Assembly (NCBI RefSeq): GCF_004117915.1
Contig: NZ_RSTD01000001.1
Span: 186,001 to 250,000, forward strand
Direction of reading: 5' to 3'
DNA length: 64,000 nt
Source: Companilactobacillus metriopterae
GTDB lineage: Bacteria > Bacillota > Bacilli > Lactobacillales > Lactobacillaceae
Under the pieces are notes generated by a model. It made no database searches, was not told the origin of the DNA, and was given only the letters and a program-made list of their open reading frames with translations. Shown in pieces: positions 32,849 to 41,958 of the stretch. The translations under genes were made by a program, and so were the position numbers. Position 1 is the stretch's first letter. Every line of letters starts with the position of its first letter.

Positions 32849-34228
32849 CTATCTTTTTTCTAATTTTACAATTGTTTCAACGTGAGGTGTTTGTGGGAAC
32901 ATATCCACAGGTTGAAGGTATTGGACGCGATATTTGCTGGCTAGACGTGTAAGGTCTTTTGCAAGTGTCGATGGATTACAAGATATATAAACTAGCTTTT
33001 CTGTAGGATTATCTAGGATTGTATCAATCAAGCAATCTTCCAGACCAGTTCTTGGAGGATCAACAATCATTGCATTGACTTCTATACCATCTGCTAGTAG
33101 TTCTGGATATATTTTATCAACAGCACCGGCGTAATATTCTGTATTGTTAATATTATTCAGTTCAGCGTTTTTCTTCGCATCCTCGATAGCTTCAGGAATG
33201 ATTTCGATACCGTAAACTTTTTCAACTTTGTCTGCCATGGTGATACCGATCGTACCAACACCACAGTATGCATCTAGTAGAACGTCATTTTGGTTAGGTT
33301 CTAGAGCATCTTCTGCTAAATCGTACAAATGATCTGTTTGTAATGAGTTTAGTTGTAGGAAAGCACGAGGGGATAGATTGAAGGTATAACCGTTGATATC
33401 TTCTTGAAGATATTCATCTCCCCAGACTAGTCTAGTTTCATCTCCCCAAACACCTTTTTGATCTTCTAGGTTAATATTTTGAGAAATTGAAGAAACTTCA
33501 GGTATCTGATCTGTGATTAGTTCTACAAGTTTTCGTTCTTTTAAAAATTTCTTAGTTCTAGTAATGAATGTTACTTGTAATTTGTTAAATTCAACCGATT
33601 CACGAATAACAATCATGCTGATAATACCGGATTTGTTTTCGGGGTTGAATACAGGTAGTTCTAACTCTTTGATGATATCGACAATCTTACGCATGGCTTT
33701 CATCGTTAGTTCCATTTGAGTAGGCATATCTTCTAAATCGACTAATTCTTGAGTACCTGTTTTGTACAAACCACAGCGGATTTCACCATTAATTTCTTGG
33801 ATTGGAAACTGTGCTTTATTACGATATCTTTCTTGTTGAGGTGATGCAATAGTAGGTCTTATCTCATAGCGATCATAAGCATGTGGTTTATATCTTTCTA
33901 GAGAATTACGTAAGATATCTTCTTTAAATTCTAATTGGTCTTCGTAATTTATATGTGCAAACTCTAATCCACCAACCTCATTACTTAGTGGATTCACATC
34001 CTTGTTTCTGTATGGACTAGCAGTTCTGATTTTATGGATTTTACCATTTAAAAATTTTGGATGAATATCTGTAATTTCACAGACAATGACATCTTCAGGC
34101 ACAGCTTTAGGTACGAAGACAATGGCATGCTTGAAATAACCGATTCCTTCGCCGTTAATTCCTATTTGTTTGATAGTAAGGGGAAAGCGATCCCCAACAT
34201 TTAGTTCTTCAATAATATTTGTATTCAT
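32849..34228 (-). CDS. rlmD: 23S rRNA (uracil-5-)-methyltransferase, RlmD/RlmCD family
   Basis: A 459-aa SAM-dependent RNA m5U methyltransferase. The N-terminal TRAM RNA-binding domain (GDRFPLTIKQIGINGEGIGY) is followed by the Rossmann core DAYCGVGTIGITMA, VDPPRTGLEDCLID and the catalytic Cys in YISCNPSTLAKDL. The iron-sulfur Cys cluster of E. coli RlmD is not evident, as in many Gram-positive members. The frame is open 17 codons upstream; AAAGGAC before ATG 34228 sets the start. It is divergent from recX. Confidence 0.92.
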   Translation of the reverse strand: MNTNIIEELNVGDRFPLTIKQIGINGEGIGYFKHAIVFVPKAVPEDVIVCEITDIHPKFLNGKIHKIRTASPYRNKDVNPLSNEVGGLEFAHINYEDQLEFKEDILRNSLERYKPHAYDRYEIRPTIASPQQERYRNKAQFPIQEINGEIRCGLYKTGTQELVDLEDMPTQMELTMKAMRKIVDIIKELELPVFNPENKSGIISMIVIRESVEFNKLQVTFITRTKKFLKERKLVELITDQIPEVSSISQNINLEDQKGVWGDETRLVWGDEYLQEDINGYTFNLSPRAFLQLNSLQTDHLYDLAEDALEPNQNDVLLDAYCGVGTIGITMADKVEKVYGIEIIPEAIEDAKKNAELNNINNTEYYAGAVDKIYPELLADGIEVNAMIVDPPRTGLEDCLIDTILDNPTEKLVYISCNPSTLAKDLTRLASKYRVQYLQPVDMFPQTPHVETIVKLEKR

Positions 34229-34293
34229 TGTTTGTCCTTTGTTTAAAATGTGAGTTAAACTTATATCTGAGTATACCACGGGAGAATATAATA

Positions 34294-35055
34294 TTGGCTA
34301 AAGTAACTTTAATTCAGGCACAAAAACAAAAGGGTAGATACAATGTTTTTATTGATAACAAATTTGCCTTTGGTGTTAGTGAGAATACGTTGATTGATTT
34401 CAGACTTGCGAAGAATTTAGAGCTTGATGACAATCAAATAGAAGAAATTAAAAATCGGGAAAATATCAACAAAGCTTACGGTGATGCCGTAAATTATTTG
34501 AGTTACCAATTGAGAACTGAATTTGAGTTGAAAAAGTATCTTAAGGAAAAAGAGTACGATTTAGATACTATCGATGAAGTTCTTGAACGTTTGAGATCTT
34601 TGCACTATGTGGACGATGATAACTATGCAAAGACTTATATTCACAGTCAGTTGAATACATCCAACAATGGTCCCAAGATTATGGAACAAAAGTTGATTCA
34701 AAAAGGTGTATCCAAATTTGTAATAGAAGACCAGTTGGCAGAAATTGACCAAGATATTTTAATTGAAAATGCAGTAGATTTTGCAAAAAAGCAAATCAAA
34801 AAATCACGAAAAAATTCTTTTAGTAACATGCAACAAAAAATCAAACAAACTCTATACCAAAAGGGCTTTTCAAATGAAATCATTGATGAAGCCATTTCAA
34901 AAATTGATCTACAAAAGGATGATGAGACTGAATTAGAAAATTTAAAGGCAATGATAAATAAAGTTCAAAAACGTTATCCAGACAAGAATAAACTCATTAC
35001 TTACCTGATGACCAAGGGGTTTAAGTATCAAGACATAAAGAATGAACTAGAGTGA
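34294..35055 (+). CDS. recX: Regulatory protein RecX
   Basis: A 253-aa RecA-modulating protein built of three-helix repeats. Visible pieces include [53 protein letters not shown] and [20 protein letters not shown]. The N-terminal beta extension ([19 protein letters not shown]) is usual in Gram-positive RecX. The start is TTG 34294, eight bases after GGGAGA; the earlier in-frame codons lack a ribosome-binding site and would enter the divergent rlmD promoter region. Confidence 0.92.
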   Translation: MAKVTLIQAQKQKGRYNVFIDNKFAFGVSENTLIDFRLAKNLELDDNQIEEIKNRENINKAYGDAVNYLSYQLRTEFELKKYLKEKEYDLDTIDEVLERLRSLHYVDDDNYAKTYIHSQLNTSNNGPKIMEQKLIQKGVSKFVIEDQLAEIDQDILIENAVDFAKKQIKKSRKNSFSNMQQKIKQTLYQKGFSNEIIDEAISKIDLQKDDETELENLKAMINKVQKRYPDKNKLITYLMTKGFKYQDIKNELE

Positions 35056-35129
35056 ATTTTTTGATGTATGTTGTTTCACAATCTGGTATAATCTCACATG
35101 GATATAAATTTTTGAAAGCTGGTTATGTT

Positions 35130-35663
35130 ATGGATCTTCCAAGAGAGAGAGATTACGTAGCAATCCAGAGTTACAAGCATGATGGACATTTACACCGAAC
35201 ATGGCGTGAAACAATGGTGCTTAAGACAAGTGAAAATGAGATAATCGGTTGCAATGAAAACACCTTAGTGACTGAAGCAGATGGTCGCAGATGGGTTACT
35301 AGAGAGCCAGCTATCATATATTTCCATAGGAAGTATTGGTTCAATATCGTTGCAATGGTGAGAGATAACGGAGTTTCATATTACTGTAATTTGGCTACTC
35401 CGTTTGCTTTAGATAAAGAAGCTATTAAATATATAGACTATGATTTAGATGTAAAAGTTTTTGCTGATGGCGAAAAACGACTTTTAGATGTGGACGAGTA
35501 TGCTCTTCACAGTCAACAGTGGAATTACCCACCTGAAATAGATACTATCCTTCACGAGAATGTCGACGTGCTTCTTGATTGGATTGACAATGGTAAGGGT
35601 CCGTTTTCTCAAGCATATATTGATCTTTGGATGAAAAGATACAACGAGTTATCTCACAACTAA
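35130..35663 (+). CDS. DUF402 nucleoside tri-/diphosphate phosphatase
   Basis: A 178-aa cytosolic protein starting [19 protein letters not shown] and containing [45 protein letters not shown] and [14 protein letters not shown]. These are the metal- and phosphate-binding segments of the DUF402 family (Ntdp in staphylococci, FomD-like). The open frame begins 26 codons earlier and overlaps recX, but the family start and length (177-178 aa) favour ATG 35130. An extended -10 (TGGTATAAT) lies about 40 bases upstream. Confidence 0.9.
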   Translation: MDLPRERDYVAIQSYKHDGHLHRTWRETMVLKTSENEIIGCNENTLVTEADGRRWVTREPAIIYFHRKYWFNIVAMVRDNGVSYYCNLATPFALDKEAIKYIDYDLDVKVFADGEKRLLDVDEYALHSQQWNYPPEIDTILHENVDVLLDWIDNGKGPFSQAYIDLWMKRYNELSHN

Positions 35664-35674
35664 TTTGGATTGCA

Positions 35675-35706
35675 AAAAAAGACTGCCAGTGGCAGTCTTT
35701 TTTTAT
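35675..35706. terminator. Bidirectional terminator between the DUF402 gene and the ABC operon
   Basis: AAAAAGACTGCCA pairs with TGGCAGTCTTTTT, with A and T runs on both sides. Confidence 0.9.
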
Positions 35707-35708
35707 GT

Positions 35709-36446
35709 TTATTTAAGTGTAATTCCAGAAAGGAAGTTTTCAATTCTTTGATTTGGTTTATTGAAGAAATCTTCGGTACTACCGTCAAACTCTATTTTTC
35801 CATCTTCAACGAATAAAATTTTATCAGCAACCATTCTAGCAAACTCCATGTTATGAGTTACAAGAATCATAGATTGACCTTCATCTGACAAATTCTTTAG
35901 AATTCGCAGAACTTGTGTTTCAAGCTCTGGATCAAGGGCACTTGTAGGTTCGTCCAATAATATGTATTCAGGATTTACTGCAAGTGATCTACAGATTGAG
36001 ATACGTTGTTGTTGTCCACCAGATAGCTGACTAGGGTATCTATCAGCATATTCTTCTAATCCGACATCTTTTAACAATTGTTTAGCGTGATCTTCCGCAG
36101 ATTTTCTATCTTGCTTAAGAACCTTGATTGGGGCTTCAGTAATATTATTCAGCACGGTAAGGTTAGGGAATAGATTCCAATTTTGGAAAACCATACTAGT
36201 TTTTGACCGTAGTTCAAAACTGTCATTACTTGAGATTGATTTTGAATAATCGATGTGCAAATTAGAGAAATCAATTTCACCTTTTTCAGGACGAACTAAT
36301 AAATTTAAAGATCTCAACAAAGTAGATTTACCTGAACCTGAAGGACCTAAGATAACAGTTGTTTTTCCACTTGGAAATTCAGTGGATATATTGTTTAATA
36401 CCAACTTATCATCAAATGTTTTACTAATGTTTTTTATCGAAATCAT
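35709..36446 (-). CDS. Polar amino-acid ABC importer ATPase
   Basis: A 245-aa ATPase of the GlnQ/ArtM/TcyC group: Walker A GPSGSGKST, Q-loop MVFQNWNLFPNLTVL, signature LSGGQQQRISICRS, Walker B ILLDEPTSALDPE and switch His VTHNMEFA. It is the last gene of the metA-cysK operon and shares a base with the permease stop (TAATG). Context suggests L-cystine or a related sulfur amino acid as substrate, but the ATPase itself does not reveal this. Confidence 0.92.
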   Translation of the reverse strand: MISIKNISKTFDDKLVLNNISTEFPSGKTTVILGPSGSGKSTLLRSLNLLVRPEKGEIDFSNLHIDYSKSISSNDSFELRSKTSMVFQNWNLFPNLTVLNNITEAPIKVLKQDRKSAEDHAKQLLKDVGLEEYADRYPSQLSGGQQQRISICRSLAVNPEYILLDEPTSALDPELETQVLRILKNLSDEGQSMILVTHNMEFARMVADKILFVEDGKIEFDGSTEDFFNKPNQRIENFLSGITLK

Positions 36447-37141
36447 TAGGCATTTCCTCCCTCTAAGTATCTATTAGTACGTTTTTCCAAGTAACGTTGA
36501 AGCCAACTTAGTAGTGTACATATTATGGCGTATAGTGCAGCGACCACAACATACATTAGCAATGGTTGATAGTTTTTGGCTACAATTTGTTGACTGACTT
36601 GGAACATTTCTAGGATAGTAATAGAACTTGCTAGAGAAGTATCTTTTACTAATCCAATGAATGAATTAGATAGAGGTGGTAAGGCAATTCTAATTGCTTG
36701 AGGAAATACTATATATTGTAATGTTTGTCTTGTAGAGAAATTCAAAGTATACGCTGCATTCCATTGATCTTGAGGAACAGACATCAATGCAGATCTAATT
36801 GTTTCTGAGGCATAAGCACCTGTATTTAAAGAAAAGCCAATAATTGCAGCAGGGAAGGCATCTATTTGAATACCTATACTTGGTAGCCCAAAGAAAATAA
36901 TAAATAATTGAACCAGTAGTGGTGTGGATCTAAAAAGCCAGACATAAAATGAAGCAATAGCTTTTAGAACATACCAAATTCCTTTTACAGCTTTATTTTC
37001 AGACGGAGTAATAAATTTAATCAGAGCTGTAACTATAGCTAGGATTAGTCCAAAAATAAATGAAAGTATTGCTATTGGAATGGTAAATTTTAACATTGCG
37101 GTGATAAGTTCTGGAAGTGATGAGATGACGGTTTGCCACAT
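36446..37141 (-). CDS. Polar amino-acid ABC importer permease
   Basis: A 231-aa permease of the HisM/GlnP class with about five membrane helices, the family entry segment WLFRSTPLLVQLFIIFFGLP and the EAA-like loop around WNAAYTLNFSTRQTLQYIVFPQAI. AGGGGG precedes the ATG. It lies between the binding-protein and ATPase genes. It probably forms a homodimeric channel, since only one permease gene is present. Confidence 0.92.
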   Translation of the reverse strand: MWQTVISSLPELITAMLKFTIPIAILSFIFGLILAIVTALIKFITPSENKAVKGIWYVLKAIASFYVWLFRSTPLLVQLFIIFFGLPSIGIQIDAFPAAIIGFSLNTGAYASETIRSALMSVPQDQWNAAYTLNFSTRQTLQYIVFPQAIRIALPPLSNSFIGLVKDTSLASSITILEMFQVSQQIVAKNYQPLLMYVVVAALYAIICTLLSWLQRYLEKRTNRYLEGGNA

Positions 37142-37171
37142 GGCGTTAATTCCCCCTGGAATTTCTAATAA

Positions 37172-37954
37172 TTATTTTTGAGTAATATCTTCGCCAAAGT
37201 ACTTAATTGAAAGTTTCTTTAGTGTTCCATCTTTTTGAAGTTTATTCATTGCTTTGTTCATTTCTTTTTGAAGTTCAGTAGAGTTTTTGTTCATAATTGG
37301 TGCAATCTCTGAAGCCTTGATATCTTTTGAAGAAACAACTCTATATTGAAGACCCGTAGTTTTACTATCTTTTATATATGTAAGATATGCTTCTTTTGAG
37401 TTAATTGTTGCATCAACACGACCATCTTTAATCATTGACATTGTTGTTGCAAAATCTGTAGAAGGGCTAATATTACCACCAAATTTTTCGGCGTTCAACC
37501 AGTTGTCAGTACCAGTTCCTTCTGCCATTTTCTTACCTTTTAAATCTTTTACAGAAGTTATATCTTTGTTACCTTCTTTTGTAATAAGTACAGATTTAGA
37601 ATAAACGTAAGGTGTGGCAAAGATGTATTGTTTTTTACGACTGCTGTTTATTGCAACATTGTTCAAAACAACATCAAATGTTTTTGAGTTTAGACCAGCA
37701 ATTAATGAATCCCATTTTGTAGGAACAAATTTTGCTTTCATTCCCATTTCCTTGGCAAGATCTTTTCCTAATTCAACTTCGAATCCAGTAAGTTTACCAT
37801 TTTCACGGTATGAGTATGGAGCGTATGTTCCTTCAAGTCCAATTGTTAATGTTCCTTGTTCTTGGGTAACAGATTTAGAACTTGAAGAACATCCTGAAAG
37901 AATCAGCACAAACATAGCTAGAATAGAAATAATCGCTGTAATTTTCTTTTTCAT
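37172..37954 (-). CDS. Amino-acid-binding lipoprotein (probable cystine type)
   Basis: A 260-aa solute-binding protein. The lipoprotein signal ends LILSGC (lipidated Cys near residue 22), followed by a Ser-rich linker. Family-3 motifs are GLEGTYAPYSYRENGKLTGFEVEL, FDVVLNNVAINSSRKKQYIF and GTGTDNWLNAEKFG. The last segment and the cysK/metA neighbourhood favour cystine (TcyA-like), but glutamine/arginine-type ligands cannot be excluded. Confidence 0.88.
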   Translation of the reverse strand: MKKKITAIISILAMFVLILSGCSSSSKSVTQEQGTLTIGLEGTYAPYSYRENGKLTGFEVELGKDLAKEMGMKAKFVPTKWDSLIAGLNSKTFDVVLNNVAINSSRKKQYIFATPYVYSKSVLITKEGNKDITSVKDLKGKKMAEGTGTDNWLNAEKFGGNISPSTDFATTMSMIKDGRVDATINSKEAYLTYIKDSKTTGLQYRVVSSKDIKASEIAPIMNKNSTELQKEMNKAMNKLQKDGTLKKLSIKYFGEDITQK

Positions 37955-38017
37955 TATTAGTTAATTCCCCTTAATTTGTTTTTTAACATTTTATATTTTC
38001 TCACATTAGTAGTAGAT

Positions 38018-38938
38018 TTAAAAATTAAATAAATCTGTAGATAGATATCTTTCACCATTGTCCGCAGCTGTAGTGACAACTATTTTACCAGCACCTAGTT
38101 TTTTGGCAATTTCTTTTGCTCCAAAAATATTAGCTCCTGATGATATTCCTACTAGTAAACCTTCTTCTCTTGCCACTTCTTGTGCAGTTTTTATAGCTTG
38201 TGTACTACTTACTTCGATAATATCTTCATAGACATTTTGGTCTAATGTATCAGGAATAATCCCTGCACTAATACCTTGAATTTTGTGAGGTCCAGTAGTT
38301 CCTTCTTTTAGTAGAGGGGATTCACTAGCTTCTAGAGCATAAATTTGTACATCTGGATAAACTTTTTTAAGACCATGACCTACTCCGGAAAGAGTACCTC
38401 CTGTACCAACTCCAGCTACAAAAGCATCGATATTTTCATTTTTGAAATCTTTGATAATTTCTTGAGCAGTTGTTAATTCGTGAACTTCAGGATTGGCAGG
38501 ATTTTCAAATTGCATAGGCATAAATGCGTCATTTTCTTCAGCATATTCGCTAGTTCTTTTGATTGCTCCAGACATTCCTTCTGAACCTGGTGTTAGAACT
38601 AGTTCAGCACCGTATCCTTGCATGATCTTACGTCTTTCCACACTCATAGTTTCAGGCATGAATATTACAATCTTGTAGCCTTTGGCACTTGCAACAAGAG
38701 ATAGACCTATACCAGTATTACCAGATGTAGGCTCAACAATAGTATCACCTTTTTTTAGTTTGCCGTCTTTTTCAGCCTTTTCAATCATTGACAAGGCTAT
38801 ACGATCCTTAACAGATCCACCGGGATTGAAAAATTCTAGTTTTACAAAGATATCCGCCATATTTTGTGGGTCATTATTTTGAAGTTTTACCATAGGTGTG
38901 TTTCCAATTAATTCTGTGATTGAGTTTACTTTTGTCAT
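38018..38938 (-). CDS. cysK: Cysteine synthase (O-acetylserine sulfhydrylase)
   Basis: A 306-aa PLP enzyme making cysteine from O-acetylserine and sulfide. PLP Lys44 lies in [12 protein letters not shown]; the substrate loop is [12 protein letters not shown] and the phosphate loop [25 protein letters not shown] closes the active site. It follows metA by one base and precedes the ABC importer, and the leader of this operon encodes Cys-rich codons. No cysE lies in the window. Cystathionine beta-synthase-like activity is possible in this subgroup. Confidence 0.95.
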   Translation of the reverse strand: MTKVNSITELIGNTPMVKLQNNDPQNMADIFVKLEFFNPGGSVKDRIALSMIEKAEKDGKLKKGDTIVEPTSGNTGIGLSLVASAKGYKIVIFMPETMSVERRKIMQGYGAELVLTPGSEGMSGAIKRTSEYAEENDAFMPMQFENPANPEVHELTTAQEIIKDFKNENIDAFVAGVGTGGTLSGVGHGLKKVYPDVQIYALEASESPLLKEGTTGPHKIQGISAGIIPDTLDQNVYEDIIEVSSTQAIKTAQEVAREEGLLVGISSGANIFGAKEIAKKLGAGKIVVTTAADNGERYLSTDLFNF

Positions 38939-38939
38939 A

Positions 38940-39707
38940 TTAATTTCCTCTTTTAAATGTGTTCAACCAATTGTTAAAGAATTTTTCCTGACTTTCTTGC
39001 CATTCGAAAGTTGGTTGATTATTTTTATAGTAGTTATGAGCTTTAAATGCGTTAGGTACTTTACCACTAGCTATTTCTAATTGATACTCTTTGTCTAAAT
39101 CATCTTTATGATATTCGAGATGGTTGAATAAAAAGGTCTGATTAGCAATGTTTGATTTTGCTAAAGATAATAAATTATTTTCAGTAACTGATAATACTTC
39201 TAAACGTTCATCTTCGTTCACTTGGGATAGATCCATCTCAGTGTAACGGGCATTTGGAGCAAGATAACCGGTAGGTATATCTTTTAGAAGTGGATCTGAT
39301 TGTACAATTTTATTCTGATAGACTCCAAAATCTTTTTTTGATAATGGTTTCTTTCTTATACCATACAAATGAGCTAGTGCTTCCATCGCTCCCCAACAGA
39401 CATAGAGCTGAATAATATCGGATTTGTGAAGGTAATTCAGCAAATCATGTACTTCTGGTAGATAAGTTATTTTATCATCAGAGATTCTTTCGACTGGACT
39501 CCCAGAAATGATGAAACCATCTAGATATTTTAACTCTTCTAGTTTTAGTGGTTTCATATTTGGTTCAGGAGGTTCGCTATATCGACTGGCAGAATAATAG
39601 TATGTTAAATCGACATTGCTATTTTGATTTAGAACTTGTTCAAAGTTGGAATTGGTTTGTTTTTTATCGGTCATTAAGTTTAGGAGACCTATTTTCAAAT
39701 GAGTCAT
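38940..39707 (-). CDS. metA: MetA-family O-acyltransferase (homoserine or serine)
   Basis: A 255-aa member of the homoserine trans-succinylase/acetylase family. The nucleophile lies in [17 protein letters not shown], and the His/Glu pair in [14 protein letters not shown]. It begins [19 protein letters not shown]; the 12 codons before ATG 39707 lack a start context, whereas AAGGTGAAA precedes this ATG. It is shorter than classical MetA (about 300 aa). The operon position directly before cysK, with no cysE nearby, suggests it may acylate serine to feed CysK (inference). Expression appears attenuator-controlled. Confidence 0.87.
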   Translation of the reverse strand: MTHLKIGLLNLMTDKKQTNSNFEQVLNQNSNVDLTYYYSASRYSEPPEPNMKPLKLEELKYLDGFIISGSPVERISDDKITYLPEVHDLLNYLHKSDIIQLYVCWGAMEALAHLYGIRKKPLSKKDFGVYQNKIVQSDPLLKDIPTGYLAPNARYTEMDLSQVNEDERLEVLSVTENNLLSLAKSNIANQTFLFNHLEYHKDDLDKEYQLEIASGKVPNAFKAHNYYKNNQPTFEWQESQEKFFNNWLNTFKRGN

Positions 39708-39725
39708 ATTTTCACCTTGATAAAC

Positions 39726-39755
39726 AAAAAAAGAGCTGACCAATGTCAGCTCTTT
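39726..39755 (-). terminator. Attenuator terminator before metA
   Basis: On the minus strand AAAGAGCTGAC pairs perfectly with GTCAGCTCTTT, followed by a run of T, ending 19 bases before the metA ATG. It lies downstream of the leader peptide gene and its promoter, so it should stop transcription unless antitermination occurs. Confidence 0.88.
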
Positions 39756-39788
39756 AATCGCATTATTTATAGTAACTAATTGATTAAT

Positions 39789-39890
39789 TTAGAGTGATAT
39801 TAGGCATGATGAATAACTATAATTTCTATTTGTGCAAGAAATTACAGTACAACATGCAGTATTGATTGTAGAATTGCTTGTTTTCATCAT
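39789..39890 (-). CDS. Cys-rich leader peptide (33 aa) of the metA-cysK operon
   Basis: A 33-codon ORF starting ATG-ATG and encoding MMKTSNSTINTACCTVISC followed by 14 further residues. Four of its 33 codons are Cys, two of them adjacent (residues 13-14, 19 and 29). GGAGG lies 9 bases before the ATG. It sits between a near-consensus promoter and an intrinsic terminator in front of metA. This is the layout of a transcription-attenuation leader in which Cys-tRNA supply sets ribosome stalling. A secreted peptide is unlikely: no signal or double-Gly leader is visible. Confidence 0.72.
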   Translation of the reverse strand: MMKTSNSTINTACCTVISCTNRNYSYSSCLISL

Positions 39891-39931
39891 GTGAAAAATC
39901 CTCCGTATTTGTTTTGTAAATCTTGGTAGTT

Positions 39932-39960
39932 ATGATAGCCGTATATTATTAGTCTGTCAA
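39932..39960 (-). promoter_or_regulatory. Promoter of the metA-cysK operon
   Basis: On the minus strand TTGACA (39960-39955) and TATCAT (39937-39932) are separated by 17 bp, about 42 bp before the leader-peptide ATG. Confidence 0.8.
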
Positions 39961-39967
39961 TGAAATT

Positions 39968-40426
39968 TTATTTGTCTTCTTTATAAATTGATAAAGCATC
40001 GAATTCTAGATATGATGCAAATGTCACTGATAACATCAATATTAGTACCAACCAACCTAATGTGTTACCCATGATATGAGAGATAGGTAGTACATTCTTT
40101 ACTAGATAAATACTAATGATAGAGAAAATAAAGTCTGATATTAAATTGAAAGAAATAATCCAAAAATTTCTCTCTAGAATGAATAAATTGATAAATTTCT
40201 TTAACGCTGGTCTCGTAGAATTACGATACATAATCAATATTGGTCTTTGTGCAATGACTTTTACAGCAAAAAGACCGAATGCACCAATGATACCGCCAAG
40301 AATTATTCTCCAACTGATGGCGTGTAGCACCAAAGCATTGTATGAAATACCTACTATTAACAGACAGGCAATATAAGGTATTAGAAAGAAAAATAGATAA
40401 ATAACAGTTATTCTCTTATTTGACAT
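39968..40426 (-). CDS. Hypothetical membrane protein, 152 aa
   Basis: A basic protein with four hydrophobic segments (VIYLFFFLIPYIACLLIVGI, IILGGIIGAFGLFAVKVIA, FWIISFNLISDFIFSIISIYLV and LGWLVLILMLSVTFASYL). No conserved catalytic motif is seen and no family is recognised. It lies upstream of the metA promoter on the same strand, with its stop 7 bases before the -35 box, and no terminator separates them, so some read-through into the leader is possible. Confidence 0.65.
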   Translation of the reverse strand: MSNKRITVIYLFFFLIPYIACLLIVGISYNALVLHAISWRIILGGIIGAFGLFAVKVIAQRPILIMYRNSTRPALKKFINLFILERNFWIISFNLISDFIFSIISIYLVKNVLPISHIMGNTLGWLVLILMLSVTFASYLEFDALSIYKEDK

Positions 40427-40552
40427 TGTTATAGCTCCGATAATTTAATAGCTTTATTTTATCATGAAATTTAGATATATTGTTGAATACTTTAAGGACT
40501 GATATAATTAGCCTAGTTATAAAATATATAGTTTATATTGAAAGAGAGTGAC

Positions 40553-41914
40553 ATGTCGATGAACGGTGACCCTAGCGGTGTGACCTTGCTAGTACAACTA
40601 TTAATAATCGTTGTATTAACAATTTTAAATGCTTTTTTTGCAGCTGCAGAAATTGCTATAGTTTCAGTAAGTAAAGCAACAGTAGAAGAAAAGGCGGAAG
40701 ACGGTAGTAAGAAGGATAAACGTATTCTTAAAGCTATCGAAGAACCTAATCAGTTCTTATCTACAATCCAAGTAGCAATTACATTTGCAGGATTCTTATC
40801 ATCTGCTATTGCTGCTACCAGTTTGAGTGGAAGCCTTGATAGATTGATGGGGGACTTTCCCGGAAGCCAAGAAGTATCTATCGTAATTATTACAGTTATC
40901 TTGTCTTATATTTCGCTGGTATTTGGTGAATTGTTACCAAAGCGTATAGCCATGAATAAACCTTATGGTGTAGCTAGATTTACTGAACCATACGTAAGAT
41001 TTTTCAGATTTATTTTTAGTCCTTTTGTTAAGTTACTAACAGGATCTTTAAATCTAGTATTTAAATTAATTCCTATGAATTTTTCAAAAAAAGAAGATAC
41101 TGCTTCTCGTAGTGAAGTTTTAGCAACTATTCGTGAATCCAAAGATAGTGGAACTATCAATTCTGATGAATACCAAATGATGCAAGGAATTATCGAATTT
41201 AGTGATAAGAATGTTCGAGAAATCATGGTTCCTAGAACTGATGCTTTCATGGTTGATATCAATGATCCTAAGGATCAAACTATTGATGCTATCTTGGAAC
41301 AACCATTTTCTCGAGTACCTGTTTATGGTGGGGAAAAGGATAAGGTTATCGGAATTATCCATATTAAGGATATATTGAAACAAGCTCGTAAGTCAGGCTT
41401 TGAAAGTATCAGTTTGGATCATGTCATGGTAGAGCCTATGTTTGTTCCTGAAACTACTAGTATTGATGCTTTGCTTTTGAAAATGAAGAGCACACAAACT
41501 CAGATGGCAGTTGTTATGGATGAGTATGGTGGAGTCGTTGGATTGGCTACAATTGAAGATATCATTGAAGAAATTGTTGGTGATATAGATGATGAATACG
41601 ATCAAGCTATCACAGCATATCGTCGTATAAATAGTAACGAGTACTCAATTATCGGTAAAATGACGACAGAAGATTTTAATGAATTATTTGAAGAGGATCT
41701 TCATTTGGATGATTATGATTCTGTTGCAGGTGTTTTAATTGCTCAAGCAGGTGATATTCCTACAGAGAACATTCCGATATCTATTACTTTAGATGATGGA
41801 ACTAAACTTACATCAGGCAAAGTTAATGGTTCAAGAATTGAAGATGTCATAGTCACAATACCTGACGATAAACTTAAACAAGTAATGAAAAATATGTATG
41901 AGAAGAAATACTAG
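40553..41914 (+). CDS. CNNM/HlyC-CorC family membrane protein with CBS pair
   Basis: This protein of about 453 aa has a DUF21/CNNM membrane domain (residues 1-190, with [27 protein letters not shown]), a CBS pair (about 200-330; [53 protein letters not shown]) and a C-terminal CorC_HlyC domain. Such proteins (PaeA/MpfA type) export Mg2+ or protect from it. ATG 40553 follows AGAGAG; further in-frame starts lie close by. TATAAT near 40503 may be its -10. Confidence 0.9.
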   Translation: MSMNGDPSGVTLLVQLLIIVVLTILNAFFAAAEIAIVSVSKATVEEKAEDGSKKDKRILKAIEEPNQFLSTIQVAITFAGFLSSAIAATSLSGSLDRLMGDFPGSQEVSIVIITVILSYISLVFGELLPKRIAMNKPYGVARFTEPYVRFFRFIFSPFVKLLTGSLNLVFKLIPMNFSKKEDTASRSEVLATIRESKDSGTINSDEYQMMQGIIEFSDKNVREIMVPRTDAFMVDINDPKDQTIDAILEQPFSRVPVYGGEKDKVIGIIHIKDILKQARKSGFESISLDHVMVEPMFVPETTSIDALLLKMKSTQTQMAVVMDEYGGVVGLATIEDIIEEIVGDIDDEYDQAITAYRRINSNEYSIIGKMTTEDFNELFEEDLHLDDYDSVAGVLIAQAGDIPTENIPISITLDDGTKLTSGKVNGSRIEDVIVTIPDDKLKQVMKNMYEKKY

Positions 41915-41958
41915 AGGTATTTCTTTTTTCTTTTATAAGTAACAAACAGGAGAAAATA

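Noticed and set aside
37614..37964. 116-codon open frame opposite the amino-acid-binding protein gene
   Set aside because: It is antisense to a clear lipoprotein gene with all family motifs, and has no ribosome-binding site or recognisable domain.
39789..39890. The Cys-rich small ORF as a bacteriocin or lanthipeptide precursor
   Set aside because: It has no double-Gly or LanM-type leader and no neighbouring modification gene, and it lies between a promoter and a terminator before metA; a leader peptide explains it better.
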